In this document: piece after piece, positions 24,743-34,463 of the stretch
Numbering within the stretch: position 1 is the stretch's first letter
Layout of the letters: the number at the start of each line of letters is the position of its first letter
Assembly (NCBI RefSeq): GCF_017315705.1
Contig: NZ_JAFLRF010000008.1
Location: 1 to 64,000 of the forward strand
Direction: 5' to 3'
DNA: 64,000 nucleotides
Origin: Trinickia mobilis
GTDB taxonomy: Bacteria > Pseudomonadota > Gammaproteobacteria > Burkholderiales > Burkholderiaceae
Program-made: the position numbers and the translations under genes
Notes under the pieces: generated by a model
What the model saw: the letters and a program-made list of their open reading frames with translations, nothing else
The model's database searches: none
What the model was told of the DNA's origin: nothing

Positions 24743-25645
24743 ATGGACCGCGTGGCTGCGATGGCAGCGTTTGTCCACGTTGTTGACAGCGGGTCGTTCT
24801 CGGCCGCGGCCAGCCAAATGCGAGTCGGGCAGTCATCTGTCTCGAAGGTTATCGCACAACTCGAAGATCACTTGGGCGTACGTCTGCTATTTCGATCGTC
24901 GCGCGCACTGTCGATGACGGATGCGGGTCTGGTCTTCTATGAGCGGGCGAAGCAGGCAATCGCAGAAATCGAAGAAGCAGAGTTCGCAGCCCGGGGCGCG
25001 GGCGCACAACTATCCGGAAGGCTTCGGTTTAGCGCCCCGGTCACCTTTGCGAGACTGCATATCATGCCCGTCCTCCTGGGATTCATGGAGCAGCATCCTG
25101 AACTGAAAGTTGAGGCCGTGCTAGACGACCAGATCACCAATCTGGTCGAAGAAAGCATCGACATAGCTCTCCGGCTCGGTCCTCTTACAGATTCCGCATT
25201 GGTTGCCCGCAGGATCGGAAGATGCGACCGGTTCGTTATCGGCACGCCTGCGTATTTTCACCGGGTCGGGGCGCCCGCCACTCCCGACGACCTTACCGGC
25301 CTGCAAGCCATCGTCTACCCCAATTCAGGTGGAGGATGGAACTGGAGTTTTAGCAAAAATGGCACGGTGAAGTCTGTTTCGCTGCGGGAGCACATGTTGG
25401 TTACCGCTGCGGAGGGTGTGCGGGAGGCGGTCTTCACAGGAGCCGGCTTTGCGATTGGGTCGGAGTGGATGTTCAGTTCCGAGTTGGAAACTGGCAAGGT
25501 CATCGCGGTTCTGACCGATTGGGAGTTAAAGCCCCTGGACCTTTGGGCCGTCTATCAAGGTGGGCGGCAGACGAGCGCGAAGTCGCGGGCATTTGCTGTG
25601 TTCGTGGAAGAAGTCATGCGCAGAAAGTCGTTTGCTCCTTCATAG
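24743..25645 (+). CDS. LysR-family transcriptional regulator
   Basis: A 300-residue LysR protein of the DsdC/CrgA-like group: HTH MDRVAAMAAFVHVVDSGSFS, effector domain LRFSAPVTFARLHIMPVLLG, AEGVREAVFTGAGFAIGS, and a VYQGGRQTSAKSRAFAVFVE end. It is the first intact gene right of the IS debris. A decayed paralogue of its C-terminal part seems to lie at 27001-27120. Candidate targets are the DUF1330 gene or the catabolic genes from 27454. Confidence 0.85.
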   Translation: MDRVAAMAAFVHVVDSGSFSAAASQMRVGQSSVSKVIAQLEDHLGVRLLFRSSRALSMTDAGLVFYERAKQAIAEIEEAEFAARGAGAQLSGRLRFSAPVTFARLHIMPVLLGFMEQHPELKVEAVLDDQITNLVEESIDIALRLGPLTDSALVARRIGRCDRFVIGTPAYFHRVGAPATPDDLTGLQAIVYPNSGGGWNWSFSKNGTVKSVSLREHMLVTAAEGVREAVFTGAGFAIGSEWMFSSELETGKVIAVLTDWELKPLDLWAVYQGGRQTSAKSRAFAVFVEEVMRRKSFAPS

Positions 25646-26046
25646 GCGTTTCCGCGTCGGCGGTCTCGTCACATTCTCCCTACCCGTCCGGCGTCCCAAA
25701 AGCGCGGTATTCAATCACGCCACCCGCGCAACGACGTTCTGCGCACGCCGAGATGAGACGGGTTGGCGGAGTCGAAAATGACGATCGGTCTGGTTTGGAC
25801 AAGCAGCCTCCGCCTTACCCCGCAAAAGCCGCCATGTATCGGCGATTCATTTTGCGGGCATTTGAGGGAAAGAAGGCATGTTGTCGCTTGCACGCATCGT
25901 TTTTCGCAACCTCGTTGTGCTCAAGAGAACACGCATTTGCTCCGCGGCCCCCGCTTTTCGGGGGTGGTCATCAGTTGCGCGGTGCGGCGGTGTACTTTCG
26001 CTTTCCGCTCATCCCGCATGATAGGGAAGAGTTGCCGCGTCCATGG
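25646..26046. other. 401 bases without a recognisable gene
   Basis: Between the LysR gene and the convergent DUF1330 gene. Open frames here have no family features. Confidence 0.3.
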
Positions 26047-26337
26047 TCAGTCGCATCCCTCTACGATGAAGACGCGGTACTTTGCCCCCCTAAGCCGGTG
26101 CGCGGCGGCTCTCTGATAGGCCGGACTTTCGTACCATCGCTTTGCTTCTTCAAACGTTGGAAACTGGAGAATGACGGCCCCCTCGATTGGTTTTCCCTCA
26201 AGTACCTCCTGCTTTCCGTGTAAGGCCAGGAACGAGATCTTGTGACCCTCGGCGGCGGCGGGAGCCTCCCTCGCATAGGCTTCGAGTTCCGCCTGGTTTG
26301 TCGTTTCCTCGCGAGTCAGCACAACGTAAGCAGCCAT
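26047..26337 (-). CDS. DUF1330-family small protein
   Basis: A 96-residue protein of the DUF1330 (dimeric alpha-beta barrel) family: MAAYVVLTREETTN, a central VLEGKPIEGAVILQFPTFEE, AKRWYESPAYQRAAAHRLRG, and a RVFIVEG end strand. The function of the family is unknown; some members lie in catabolic clusters and may act as small isomerase- or mono-oxygenase-like enzymes. It has GGAGATTCGAAGA upstream as a ribosome site. It stands alone between a LysR gene and a long non-coding gap. Confidence 0.8.
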   Translation of the reverse strand: MAAYVVLTREETTNQAELEAYAREAPAAAEGHKISFLALHGKQEVLEGKPIEGAVILQFPTFEEAKRWYESPAYQRAAAHRLRGAKYRVFIVEGCD

Positions 26338-27000
26338 TCTTCGAATCTCCTTTGTATTCCAAATATTTGCAGCACTTTTCCGGATCGGGATTTCAGCACA
26401 TTTTGTTAGGAAATACGCCGAATTATGTATCCCATATCACTGCGTGAACAAAAGCTCGTTCGGCGGAAAAACCTCTAATTTTTGGTTCGTCAGCCCCCAT
26501 GTTGATCAGAGTTGACCAACATCTTTTCCTTGTCTCGTCCGGTGAATTGAGCACCAGGCGGCGAAAAGAACCGCTTGAACAACCCGAGTCGTATGCCGTA
26601 CATTCCGACCTGGAACGTTTCATCACTTCAACTTCAATTTGTTATTGGTTATCCTGATTACTTAATCATAATCGTCCGTCTCAACCTCACCTCTGCTGGG
26701 AATTTCCCTAGTGCGTGATCTAACGTCTTGCCATCGGGCTCTCGACGCCGCCACAAGTTCGAAACCACTGTTCGTTCCGGAATCCAGAATCTCGTATTAT
26801 TCCCCTCCCCGCTTCGACATCCTACGCGACGCGATGTCGCCCGATGCTATTCCTCCCCGGAATAACTGTTATGCGAAAGCCCTCCAATTCAGTTCCCCCG
26901 AGCCTTGTGCACCAGCGGCATAAAGTTCACCAAGGCGTTGCGCTCGGGGGCGCCTGTGGTCCCGCCTGCCACGATTTTCGTGAGCATCGCGGCGGACTGG
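26338..27000. other. 663 bases with only unidentified coding-like scraps
   Basis: Two minus-strand stretches look coding but were not identified: FQVGMYGIRLGLFKRFF at about 26550-26605 and KIVAGGTTGAPERNALVNFM around 26935-26995. They are probably relics. No complete gene was found. Confidence 0.25.
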
Positions 27001-27120
27001 CTTAGAGAATTAGGATTTCGTATCTTTTAAAAACTCCGCCTCTCGTCGCCAAACTGACAAAGCCGTAGAGCCGGTGCCTTTGAAGATGGTTTCTCGCACA
27101 CCCTCCGCGGGAGTCTAGAC
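27001..27120 (-). pseudogene. Decayed LysR C-terminal segment
   Basis: The minus-strand frame reads T-P-A-EGVRETIFKGTGSTALS, preceded by an in-frame stop, and resembles AAEGVREAVFTGAGFAIGS of the intact LysR at 24743-25645. It carries the same EGVRE-x-[IV]-F-x-G-x-G pattern. The match is short. Confidence 0.4.
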
Positions 27121-27383
27121 CCGCCTGCGCAGCCGAAAGAGCACCAACGGACTTCATCAGGCAAGAAAGCCATGCGACGTAACGGAGCGGTATCACCATC
27201 GACTTGTACGCGGGACGGATGACCTGCCAGGATGGTCCATCGACTGTTGTCCGGATCGCGTCGCCGCCTCGCCTTTTTTTGATAGTTGAAGCGACGAAAA
27301 GTGATGAATTCCGCAATGGAATGGAAGGTATTCGAGCGCCCACGTAGATCTCAGGAAATTATCGAAATACGCTTCTAAAAACC

Positions 27384-27475
27384 AGGAGACGACTAATGCA
27401 AAGGAAAACTAGCTGGTGACTGGTGCGGCTAGCGTATTACTAGGAGACGATGAATGTGGAAGAAAAGTAGCTGGG
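27384..27475 (+). repeat. Tandem duplication of a translation start region
   Basis: AGGAGACGACTAATGCAAAG at 27384-27403 is repeated as AGGAGACGATGAATGTGGAA at 27442-27461, and the following AAAACTAGCTGG is repeated as AAAAGTAGCTGG. The first copy encodes a 7-codon peptide (MQRKTSW, 27396-27419) and the second begins the NHL-type gene (MWKKSSW). It could be a leftover of duplication or a small leader peptide. Confidence 0.6.
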
Positions 27476-28443
27476 CATCAATCGCGGCCTGTCTCATTCC
27501 AATAGCGTGCTCGGCAGCCGAGGGAGGGACGCCCTTGTCTCGCTACGAGCTCCTTGTGGCGAGCGCTTCATATGCCACTGGCCCCGTGCAAAATGGGGTG
27601 TACCGATTCGATCCAGTCACAGGTCAGTACCTTGGCCAATTCGGGCGCGGCGCAAAAATATATGATCCGCGTGGCATTCGGCTTAGCCCTGATGGAAAAC
27701 ACGTGATGGTCAACAATGGGGACGACCGCATTCTTGAGTTTGATAGCCGCACTGGTGATTTCTCGGGGCAGTTGCCTCTGGTCAAGGGTCTAAACCCCGG
27801 GGGCAGCAAATTTGGCAAGGACGGGCGCTACTACGTGGGTTCACGGTCGGCTAAAAGTATTGTGGTCTTCGACGTCGCCCATTCATCCGAACCCAAAACG
27901 TTCGTCCCCGGGAAGTACGTGAAATTTCCACGAGGCCTCGCCGTGTCAGCTATTGGCGACATCTACCTCGCGAGCGGAATCAACCCTCAGACGGGCGAAG
28001 GGGAAAACACCATTCTGCGGTTCAGGCAGGATGGAACCCTTGTCACGACATTCAATGTCGTCGATGCCGGTTTGAGCCCAACCGACACGGAGATAGGACC
28101 GAACGGTGACCTGTTTTCTGGCAGCGAGATTCCCTTCAATTCGCCTCACGCGACGACGACGGTTAGAGAGTATGACGGGCGTACCGGCACGCTGAAGCGA
28201 GTTTTTGACGCCGGGGTGGGCGCCGATGGACAGCGGGTCACGCAGAACCCGCGCGGCATCACATTTGGTCCCGACGGAGACCTTTACTCGTCCGGTCTGA
28301 ACAACGTGGTCCGCTATAGCCTCGCGACGGGAAAGTTTGATGGAGTTGTGATATCGAGCCCGGGAATTAATGCTCAGTCGCTGATCTTCATTCCCAAGAT
28401 GCAATCGGCACGCGAGCCGACCGGCTCTGAAGCGAAAAACTAA
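27454..28443 (+). CDS. Exported NHL/Vgb-type beta-propeller protein
   Basis: A 329-residue protein with an N-terminal signal peptide (about 1-22, ending IPIACSAAEGG; not a canonical lipobox) and a six-bladed propeller of NHL/lactonase type: repeats such as VYRFDPVTGQYLGQFGRGAK, DPRGIRLSPDGKHVMVNNGD, FPRGLAVSAIGDIYLASGIN and NPRGITFGPDGDLYSSGLNN. Relatives include SMP-30/lactonase-like and streptogramin-lyase-like proteins, but no catalytic residues can be assigned. GGAGACGATGA precedes the ATG. It leads a plus-strand run with the reductase gene 55 bases downstream. A truncated second copy is at 22201-22535. Confidence 0.75.
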   Translation: MWKKSSWASIAACLIPIACSAAEGGTPLSRYELLVASASYATGPVQNGVYRFDPVTGQYLGQFGRGAKIYDPRGIRLSPDGKHVMVNNGDDRILEFDSRTGDFSGQLPLVKGLNPGGSKFGKDGRYYVGSRSAKSIVVFDVAHSSEPKTFVPGKYVKFPRGLAVSAIGDIYLASGINPQTGEGENTILRFRQDGTLVTTFNVVDAGLSPTDTEIGPNGDLFSGSEIPFNSPHATTTVREYDGRTGTLKRVFDAGVGADGQRVTQNPRGITFGPDGDLYSSGLNNVVRYSLATGKFDGVVISSPGINAQSLIFIPKMQSAREPTGSEAKN

Positions 28444-28498
28444 CTTCATTTCGATCAATATTGGTCGGGTTTCTTAAACTTACAGTAGGAGAGCAAAA

Positions 28499-29605
28499 AT
28501 GCAATCGTTGTTTGAAACCGTAACGTTCGGCGATCTGGAATCGCCGAACCGGATTATCATGTCGCCGCTAACGCGGTGTCGGGCCGGAGAGGGAGGAGTT
28601 CCCGTCCCATTGAACGCGAAGTACTACACGCAACGCGCAAGCGCGGGTCTGATTATTACCGAGGCTACCAACATTAGCCCTCGGTCTTGCGCTTTCGAAA
28701 ACACGCCGGGGATCTGGACGCAGGAGCAGGTTGAGGGATGGCGCGGAGTTACAAAAGCCGTTCGCGACGCCGGGGGACGCATGTTCATGCAGCTGTGGCA
28801 CTCTGGCAGGGTGGGCGCAGACGGGCTCCTTTCGGGAGAACAGCCACTTTCTCCCTCAGGCGTAAATGACGATCTCGATGCGTTGCAGGTGTATGGCCTG
28901 TTGAAAAACGGAAACTACGTGCGTATTGCGGCGACGCCGTCTCGAGCCATGACGGAAGGCGAGATTCAGGAAACAATCGAGGAATACCGCGTTGCGGCTA
29001 AAAATGCGATTGACGCTGGATTCGACGGCGTTGAGGTGCATGCTGCGAACGGCTATCTCCTCCATCAGTTTTTCTCGGCTACCACCAACACCCGAACGGA
29101 CGAATACGGTGGTTCGCCGGAAAACCGAACGCGAATCCTTGGCGATGTCCTTGACGCCATCGGCACAGTCGTGCCAATGAGCAAGGTAGGTGTGCGCATC
29201 TCCCCGACGGCCGGATATAACAACGTCCGAGACCCGAATCCGTCGGAGACGTATGAGCACGTTTCGCGGATATTGCAGGAATTCGGCGTCGCGTATGCGC
29301 ACGTTTGCGATATCAATGCGTGGACAGGAACCCCCGACCTTCCTGAACTTCTTAAGATCACGAAGCCGTATTATCACGGGCCGATCATCGCCAATTGCGG
29401 TATCACGCCGGAAGGCGCAAGCAAACTCATCGACGATGGCGACGTTCATGCGGTCGCGTTTGGTCGAATGTTTCTTGCAAACCCTGATCTGCCGGCCCGA
29501 ATCGCACGTAGCGGCCCGTATAACGAAATGCGCTACGTCGGACTGTACGGCGGGGACGACGTGGGATACACAGACTATCCGGGCTTGGAGGCGGACGCTG
29601 CTTGA
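28499..29605 (+). CDS. Old-yellow-enzyme family NADH:flavin oxidoreductase
   Basis: A 368-residue FMN enzyme of the OYE/NemA family: SPLTRCRA (Thr25 at the flavin), MFMQLWHSGRV, and the substrate-binding HAANGYLLHQF with His181, Asn184 and Tyr186. Next come DEYGGSPENR, VGVRISPTAGYN, and a phosphate-binding end VAFGRMFLANPDLP. These enzymes reduce activated C=C bonds or nitro groups with NAD(P)H. AGGAG lies eight bases before the ATG. Its place between a beta-propeller gene and a TauD-type gene suggests reduction of an unsaturated ring or side-chain intermediate. Confidence 0.88.
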   Translation: MQSLFETVTFGDLESPNRIIMSPLTRCRAGEGGVPVPLNAKYYTQRASAGLIITEATNISPRSCAFENTPGIWTQEQVEGWRGVTKAVRDAGGRMFMQLWHSGRVGADGLLSGEQPLSPSGVNDDLDALQVYGLLKNGNYVRIAATPSRAMTEGEIQETIEEYRVAAKNAIDAGFDGVEVHAANGYLLHQFFSATTNTRTDEYGGSPENRTRILGDVLDAIGTVVPMSKVGVRISPTAGYNNVRDPNPSETYEHVSRILQEFGVAYAHVCDINAWTGTPDLPELLKITKPYYHGPIIANCGITPEGASKLIDDGDVHAVAFGRMFLANPDLPARIARSGPYNEMRYVGLYGGDDVGYTDYPGLEADAA

Positions 29606-29878
29606 GCTCGGTTCACGCGGTGCCGGTGGCAAACGGCGGCACCGCCCTAACCCTTCTTGTGGCGACTTGCACGGTCCTGAAGGAAATTGGAAGGGAGGTC
29701 GCAAAGTGTAGAGTTGCCGGCAAGGAGTTCGGGCACTTGAGCATACGCCTCAACCCATGAAGCACCGCGTCGCCTGGAGGAATGAACCTCATGCCGTCGC
29801 GGGTCCACCCCGTGTCCAACCTGCGCCGGACGGCCGGCGAAAAAAAGGCCTGGGATGGCTGCCGCAATCGGAGATACG

Positions 29879-30670
29879 ATGAAAATCACCGCGATGAATA
29901 TGGGCTTCGGCGCGCGCGTCGAAGAGGTCGATCTGACTTCTCTGGTACCAAGGGATGAAGATCTGTTGCGCACGGCGCTTCTCGAGCACGGCTTGTTGGT
30001 CATCCGAAATCAGAAGCTTTCGCCCGCCGATCAGGTCAGGATGTCGGAAGTCTTTGGAACCCTCGAGACGTTTCCTTCCGGTGAAGGACAGTTGGCCGAT
30101 TTTCCTCAAATTTTCCGCGTCGCCAGCCGTCCCTCGGATGGCTATGCAAACGTTGGGCACTACTGGCATTCCGACGGCTCGTTCCGTGCACAGGCGACAC
30201 CCATTTCGATCTGGTATTTGATTGCGCAACCGGACGATGGCGGTGAGACGCATTTTACCGATCTTCGGGAGGCGTACCTAGCCTTTCCAGATGAACGAAA
30301 GGCCTCAATCGACGGCCTCATCACCGTTCATCGAAATGAAATAAAACATCCACTCGTCATGCGACACCCTGTCACCCGAGAGCCGTCGCTCTACTTCAAT
30401 GTCGGCCTTACCGGCCGCATCGTCGGCTATACGAGCGAACAGTTCATGGCGTTGCGGCTCGATCTGAACGATCACCTTTCCCGCGTGCATGCCACATACG
30501 TGCATCACTGGCTCGAAGGCGATGTCGTCATCGCCGACAACTTTCGGGTTGCCCATCGTGCTACGCCGATCTCGGTGGATCAGCGTCGCATCCTCGATCG
30601 GACGACGATACGGGCGGATGGTGTGTACTGGAGAGAAGGCTACGCCCGAGGCGAAGCGTCTGAGCGTTGA
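29879..30670 (+). CDS. TauD/TfdA-type Fe(II)/2-oxoglutarate dioxygenase
   Basis: A 263-residue dioxygenase. Iron ligands: His97 and Asp99 in YWHSDGSF and His226 in RVAHRATP; a 2-oxoglutarate-binding arginine is in RRILDRTT. The family opening VEEVDLTSLVPRDEDLLRTA and HGLLVIRNQKLSPADQ are also clear. These enzymes hydroxylate, and so cleave, sulfonates, ether-linked aromatics and similar compounds, using 2-oxoglutarate and oxygen. The start MKITAMNMGF is used because the eight upstream codons are outside the family pattern. The gap of 273 bases from the previous gene has no clear gene. Confidence 0.87.
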   Translation: MKITAMNMGFGARVEEVDLTSLVPRDEDLLRTALLEHGLLVIRNQKLSPADQVRMSEVFGTLETFPSGEGQLADFPQIFRVASRPSDGYANVGHYWHSDGSFRAQATPISIWYLIAQPDDGGETHFTDLREAYLAFPDERKASIDGLITVHRNEIKHPLVMRHPVTREPSLYFNVGLTGRIVGYTSEQFMALRLDLNDHLSRVHATYVHHWLEGDVVIADNFRVAHRATPISVDQRRILDRTTIRADGVYWREGYARGEASER

Positions 30671-30902
30671 TACAACGGCTCGATGAATCGCCGAGGCATT
30701 CGCGGAGCAGGCATCGGCAACGAGTCAACCCCGCTGAAATCGGAAACCCTGCAACTCGAGATATGCGGCGGGGACTACGAACGGATTGACCTGCGAGTAC
30801 ACACGCGTTCCCTGAGGGGCATCGTGGTAGTGCATGAGCGTCTGCGCCAATAAGGAAACTTGAAATGCAACGAGAAATATTTACGGACTTTTCCGGCTCA
30901 TC

Positions 30903-33900
30903 ATGTTGACAAGTCAATTGTCACAACCGGATCCGGCGCCTGGCGATCAATCGCCCGCCGGGAGCAATGGATCGCAAGCGCGATGGGTCAAGCTCCGCCA
31001 CGAACTGGTCGCCGCTCTGGGCGCGTCAGTGCATTTCGGCGAGGGACACCTGGCCGCATATGCGGCCGACGCCTCCAATTACCGACAAGTGCCGCTGGCG
31101 GTAGTCATCCCCAGGTCGATCGATGAACTGATCAAAGGAATCGAAGTATGCCGGCGCAACAACGCACCGGTCCTGATGCGAGGCGCGGGCACCTCAATGA
31201 GCGGACAAACAGTCAACACGGCTGTCGTGTTCGACATATCCGCCCACTGTGCGAGCATCATAGAATTAGACCCTTCCTCGCGCACGGCGCTTCTTGAGCC
31301 CGGCGTGATCTGCGATCAGCTCCGCGACGCGGCCGAACAGCACGGACTCACGTTTGCGCCGGATCCATCTACTCATAGCCGCTGCACACTGGGCGGGATG
31401 ATTGCAAATAACTCTTGCGGTCCACACTCCGTGATGGCCGGAAAGACACTCGAGAACATTGAGGATATCGAAGTTCTGACGTACGACGGAGCCCGGTTCT
31501 GGGTAGGGCCGACCAGCGAGGAGGAGCTCGAACGCATCATCGCAGAAGGCGGGCGAAAGGGTGAAATCTACGCGGCCCTGCGGGCGCTCCGCGACAAGTA
31601 CGCGGACTTGATCCGCAGCCGATTTCCGAACATCAGCCGCCGGGTCTCCGGCTATAACCTGGATCAGCTACTGCCGGAGAATGGATTTAATGTCGCTCGC
31701 GCGCTGGTGGGAACCGAGGGAACGTGTGCATTGACGCTTCGCGCTCGTGTCCGTTTGGTTCATAGTCCCGCGCATCGCGTCGTTCTGGCACTCGGGTTTC
31801 CCGACATCTATGTGGCCGCCGACGCGGTACCGGAATTTCTGCAGTGCTCGCCGCTCGCCATCGAGGGGCTCGATCGCCAAATCATTCGAGGACTCGAAGC
31901 ACGGAAACTGGCGGCTTCCGAGATTGCGATGCTGCCTGAGGGCGATGCGTGGGTGTTGATGGAATTCGGAGGCGAGACGCCTGAAGAGGCGGTTGCCAAC
32001 GCGGAAGGCGCCGCTGCGAAGCTGCGCAGCCGGAGCAACGGACCGGTACCGACCCGCAAGCTGCTCGCGAGTCGAGAGGACCAAAAGCGCATCTGGTCCA
32101 TCCGCGAGAACGGCGCCTCCAGTACACAACTGACGATCAATCCCGGCGAGCCGGATCCCAAAGTCGGCTGGGAGGATGCCGCCGTCGATCCGAATCGGCT
32201 TGGGGACTATCTGCGTGCCTTTCAGGCTTTGGTAGATCGCTATGGCTACAGGACCTCGCTGTTTGGGCATTTCGGCGATGGGTGCGTTCACGCGCGCATC
32301 ACGTTCGACTTCAGAGACCCGGAAGGGGTACTCGAGTATCGGCGGTTCGCCCGCGAAGCCGCACAGCTTGTCGTCGACTACGGCGGCTCACTGTCGGGCG
32401 AACACGGCGACGGGCAGGCGAAAGGCGAATTGCTTCCGATCATGTTCGGCGACGAGCTGATGGAGGCGATGCGCACCTTCAAGAGGATTTGGGATCCGCA
32501 GCGCCTCATGAATCCCGGTAAGGTCGTCGATGCACGCCGCCTCGATGAAGACCTGCGTACGGGGCCCGCCTACAAGGTAGTCAATTTTTCAACAAAGCTT
32601 CAATTTAGGAGTCTTGAGGGAGACGGCTTCCAACGCGCGGTGGAGCGTTGCGTAGGGATGGGGCGCTGTCGCGCCGAACAAGGGGGCACGATGTGCCCCA
32701 GCTATCGGGCGACGCACGACGAGCGTTTTTCGACCCGAGGACGCGCAAGGGTTCTTTGGGAGATGTTGCAGGGCGACTTGGTCCGCGAAGGTTGGCAAAG
32801 CGAGTCGGTGAAAGAGGCGTTGGATACCTGCCTTGCGTGCAAAGGTTGCCGGAGCGACTGTCCCACGCACACGGACATGGCCTCGTACAAGGCCGAATTT
32901 CTCTCGCACTATTACGAACGCCGGAGACGTCCTCGGCAGGCGATATCCATGGGCCGCATCGGGGACTGGGCACCCATCGCCGGTCGCCTACCCGGGCTCG
33001 CGAACGCGCTTACGCGAACGCCAGTCATTTCCTCCGTCGCAAAGCGAATCGCCGGTGTTGCTTCGGGCAGGACGCTGCCCCGATTTGCGCCGCAGACTCA
33101 CAGCAGAATGCACAAACGTCGGCCCGCAACGCCTGTGCGATCGCTGAAGAAGGTGGTTCTTTGGGTGGACACCTTCTGCGAGCATTTCCATCCAGAAATA
33201 GCCAATGCCGCAGTCGACATACTGGAGATCGCCGGCTTCGACACGCAGTTACCCACGCGGCGCCTCTGTTGCGGTCGACCGCTCTACGACTATGGTTACC
33301 TCGACGTGGCCCGTGAGCGTTTGCGGGCGATTCTCGACACCTTGTCTCCTATGTTTGATGGAGACAATGCCGCCGTCGCACTCGTCGGGCTGGAGCCTGG
33401 CTGCATGTCGGTGTTCAAGGACGAACTGCTGAAGATGTTTCCGGATGATCCACGAGCGAAGGCCCTCTCCGACAACGCTTTCCTGCTTGCCGACTTTCTC
33501 AATATAAGCGGATATCGGCCGCCTGAATTTCACGCCGAGGTGATCGTCCACGCGCACTGCCACCAGAAGTCCCTTTTCGGCGTGGCTGGTGAAAGAGCAA
33601 TTCTCGGTGCCATGGGAGTAAACGCGACGTGGCTCGACAGCGGGTGCTGCGGGATGGCCGGCTCATTTGGTTTTGATCCAAAGCATCAGGAGATTTCTGC
33701 GAATGCGGGCGAGCTCGTGTTATTGCCCGCTGTCCGGGAAGCCCCTAAGCAGGCGTTCATCCTGACGAACGGTTTCAGTTGCCGAGAGCAAATCCAGCAA
33801 AAGACGGGGCGCCAAGTTGTGCACTTCGCTGAGCTTCTAAAGATCGCGCACAAAAATGCCGAGACTCGGTCGGATAGCGGGGATGCGGTAGCTGCGCAAG

Positions 33901-33920
33901 CCTCAGCGGAAGGCGCATAA
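30903..33920 (+). CDS. Large FAD-linked oxidase / iron-sulfur fusion (D-2-hydroxyacid dehydrogenase type)
   Basis: A 1005-residue protein with two halves. Residues about 30-560 are an FAD-binding type-4 oxidase (MRGAGTSMSGQTVN, TLGGMIANNSCGPHS, GTEGTCALTLRAR, FGHFGDGCVHARI, LSGEHGDGQAKG). The second half has ferredoxin-type cysteine motifs (CLACKGCRSDCP near residue 643, preceded by CVGMGRC...MCP) and two CCG domains (RRLCCGRPLYDYG near 787, DSGCCGMAGSFG near 914). This is the layout of D-lactate and D-2-hydroxyglutarate dehydrogenases feeding electrons to the membrane chain. The true substrate in this cluster is unknown; a hydroxyacid formed by the pathway is likely. Confidence 0.85.
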   Translation: MLTSQLSQPDPAPGDQSPAGSNGSQARWVKLRHELVAALGASVHFGEGHLAAYAADASNYRQVPLAVVIPRSIDELIKGIEVCRRNNAPVLMRGAGTSMSGQTVNTAVVFDISAHCASIIELDPSSRTALLEPGVICDQLRDAAEQHGLTFAPDPSTHSRCTLGGMIANNSCGPHSVMAGKTLENIEDIEVLTYDGARFWVGPTSEEELERIIAEGGRKGEIYAALRALRDKYADLIRSRFPNISRRVSGYNLDQLLPENGFNVARALVGTEGTCALTLRARVRLVHSPAHRVVLALGFPDIYVAADAVPEFLQCSPLAIEGLDRQIIRGLEARKLAASEIAMLPEGDAWVLMEFGGETPEEAVANAEGAAAKLRSRSNGPVPTRKLLASREDQKRIWSIRENGASSTQLTINPGEPDPKVGWEDAAVDPNRLGDYLRAFQALVDRYGYRTSLFGHFGDGCVHARITFDFRDPEGVLEYRRFAREAAQLVVDYGGSLSGEHGDGQAKGELLPIMFGDELMEAMRTFKRIWDPQRLMNPGKVVDARRLDEDLRTGPAYKVVNFSTKLQFRSLEGDGFQRAVERCVGMGRCRAEQGGTMCPSYRATHDERFSTRGRARVLWEMLQGDLVREGWQSESVKEALDTCLACKGCRSDCPTHTDMASYKAEFLSHYYERRRRPRQAISMGRIGDWAPIAGRLPGLANALTRTPVISSVAKRIAGVASGRTLPRFAPQTHSRMHKRRPATPVRSLKKVVLWVDTFCEHFHPEIANAAVDILEIAGFDTQLPTRRLCCGRPLYDYGYLDVARERLRAILDTLSPMFDGDNAAVALVGLEPGCMSVFKDELLKMFPDDPRAKALSDNAFLLADFLNISGYRPPEFHAEVIVHAHCHQKSLFGVAGERAILGAMGVNATWLDSGCCGMAGSFGFDPKHQEISANAGELVLLPAVREAPKQAFILTNGFSCREQIQQKTGRQVVHFAELLKIAHKNAETRSDSGDAVAAQASAEGA

Positions 33921-33966
33921 AGCCGACCCGGCGACCGATACGTACCCTACCTTCACGGAGTGCATT

Positions 33967-34392
33967 GTGACATCCAACCCTGACGACCCATACTTACCAG
34001 CCCATTCGCGACGCACTCGCTCCTGTCGTGACTCTGGCGGCTCGTACATGTTTAACACGATGGACCGCCAGGCGTTTCGCGCGTTTGCTCGGCGAAATTC
34101 GGCTGACCTACAGCTTGACCCTGGCTCAATCTGGATTCGCTAGAAGCGCGCATCCCGCACAAATTGGATCGCCCTATCCGCCGCGATGGCCGGATCCTAT
34201 ATAAGCGGGCCGCTCGCACAATTTCTTTTTGGGAAGCTCGTGGAAATCTGGCGCTGACCCCTCGCCGCGAACTTGATGGTGTTCGCGCCTCCGTGCATCG
34301 CCACCGTGCTCATGAGCTTCTTCGATTTCTCTCGGCTTCGACGAGTACAGAAGATAGGACGCCAGTGCTACCCGGCTGCCGCGGCCACGTAG
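33967..34392 (+). pseudogene. Decayed membrane-protein frame with two internal stops
   Basis: One frame starting GTG at 33967 runs to 34392 but is broken by TAG (34141) and TGA (34255). The later part reads NWIALSAAMAGSYISGPLAQ, FLFGKLVEIWR-stop-PLAANLMV, FAPPCIATVLMSFFDFSRLR, which looks like helices of a transporter (possibly MFS); the TGA could replace a tryptophan codon. The family was not firmly identified. It fills most of the 543-base gap before the monooxygenase gene. Confidence 0.35.
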
Positions 34393-34463
34393 TTTCGATT
34401 GGGAATTCCGAATAAGCCGAAATACGTTGTTATTGAAAACGCACTTTATTGCGAGGTGGAGCA

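Noticed and set aside
28856-29704. A 282-codon minus-strand frame opposite the OYE gene
   Set aside because: It is antisense to a gene with complete OYE motifs and has no recognisable domain.
32965-32980. CTGGGCACC inside the FAD/Fe-S gene as the right attachment site of the tRNA-Leu island
   Set aside because: Only nine bases match and they are ordinary coding sequence; no wider similarity to the tRNA 3' end.
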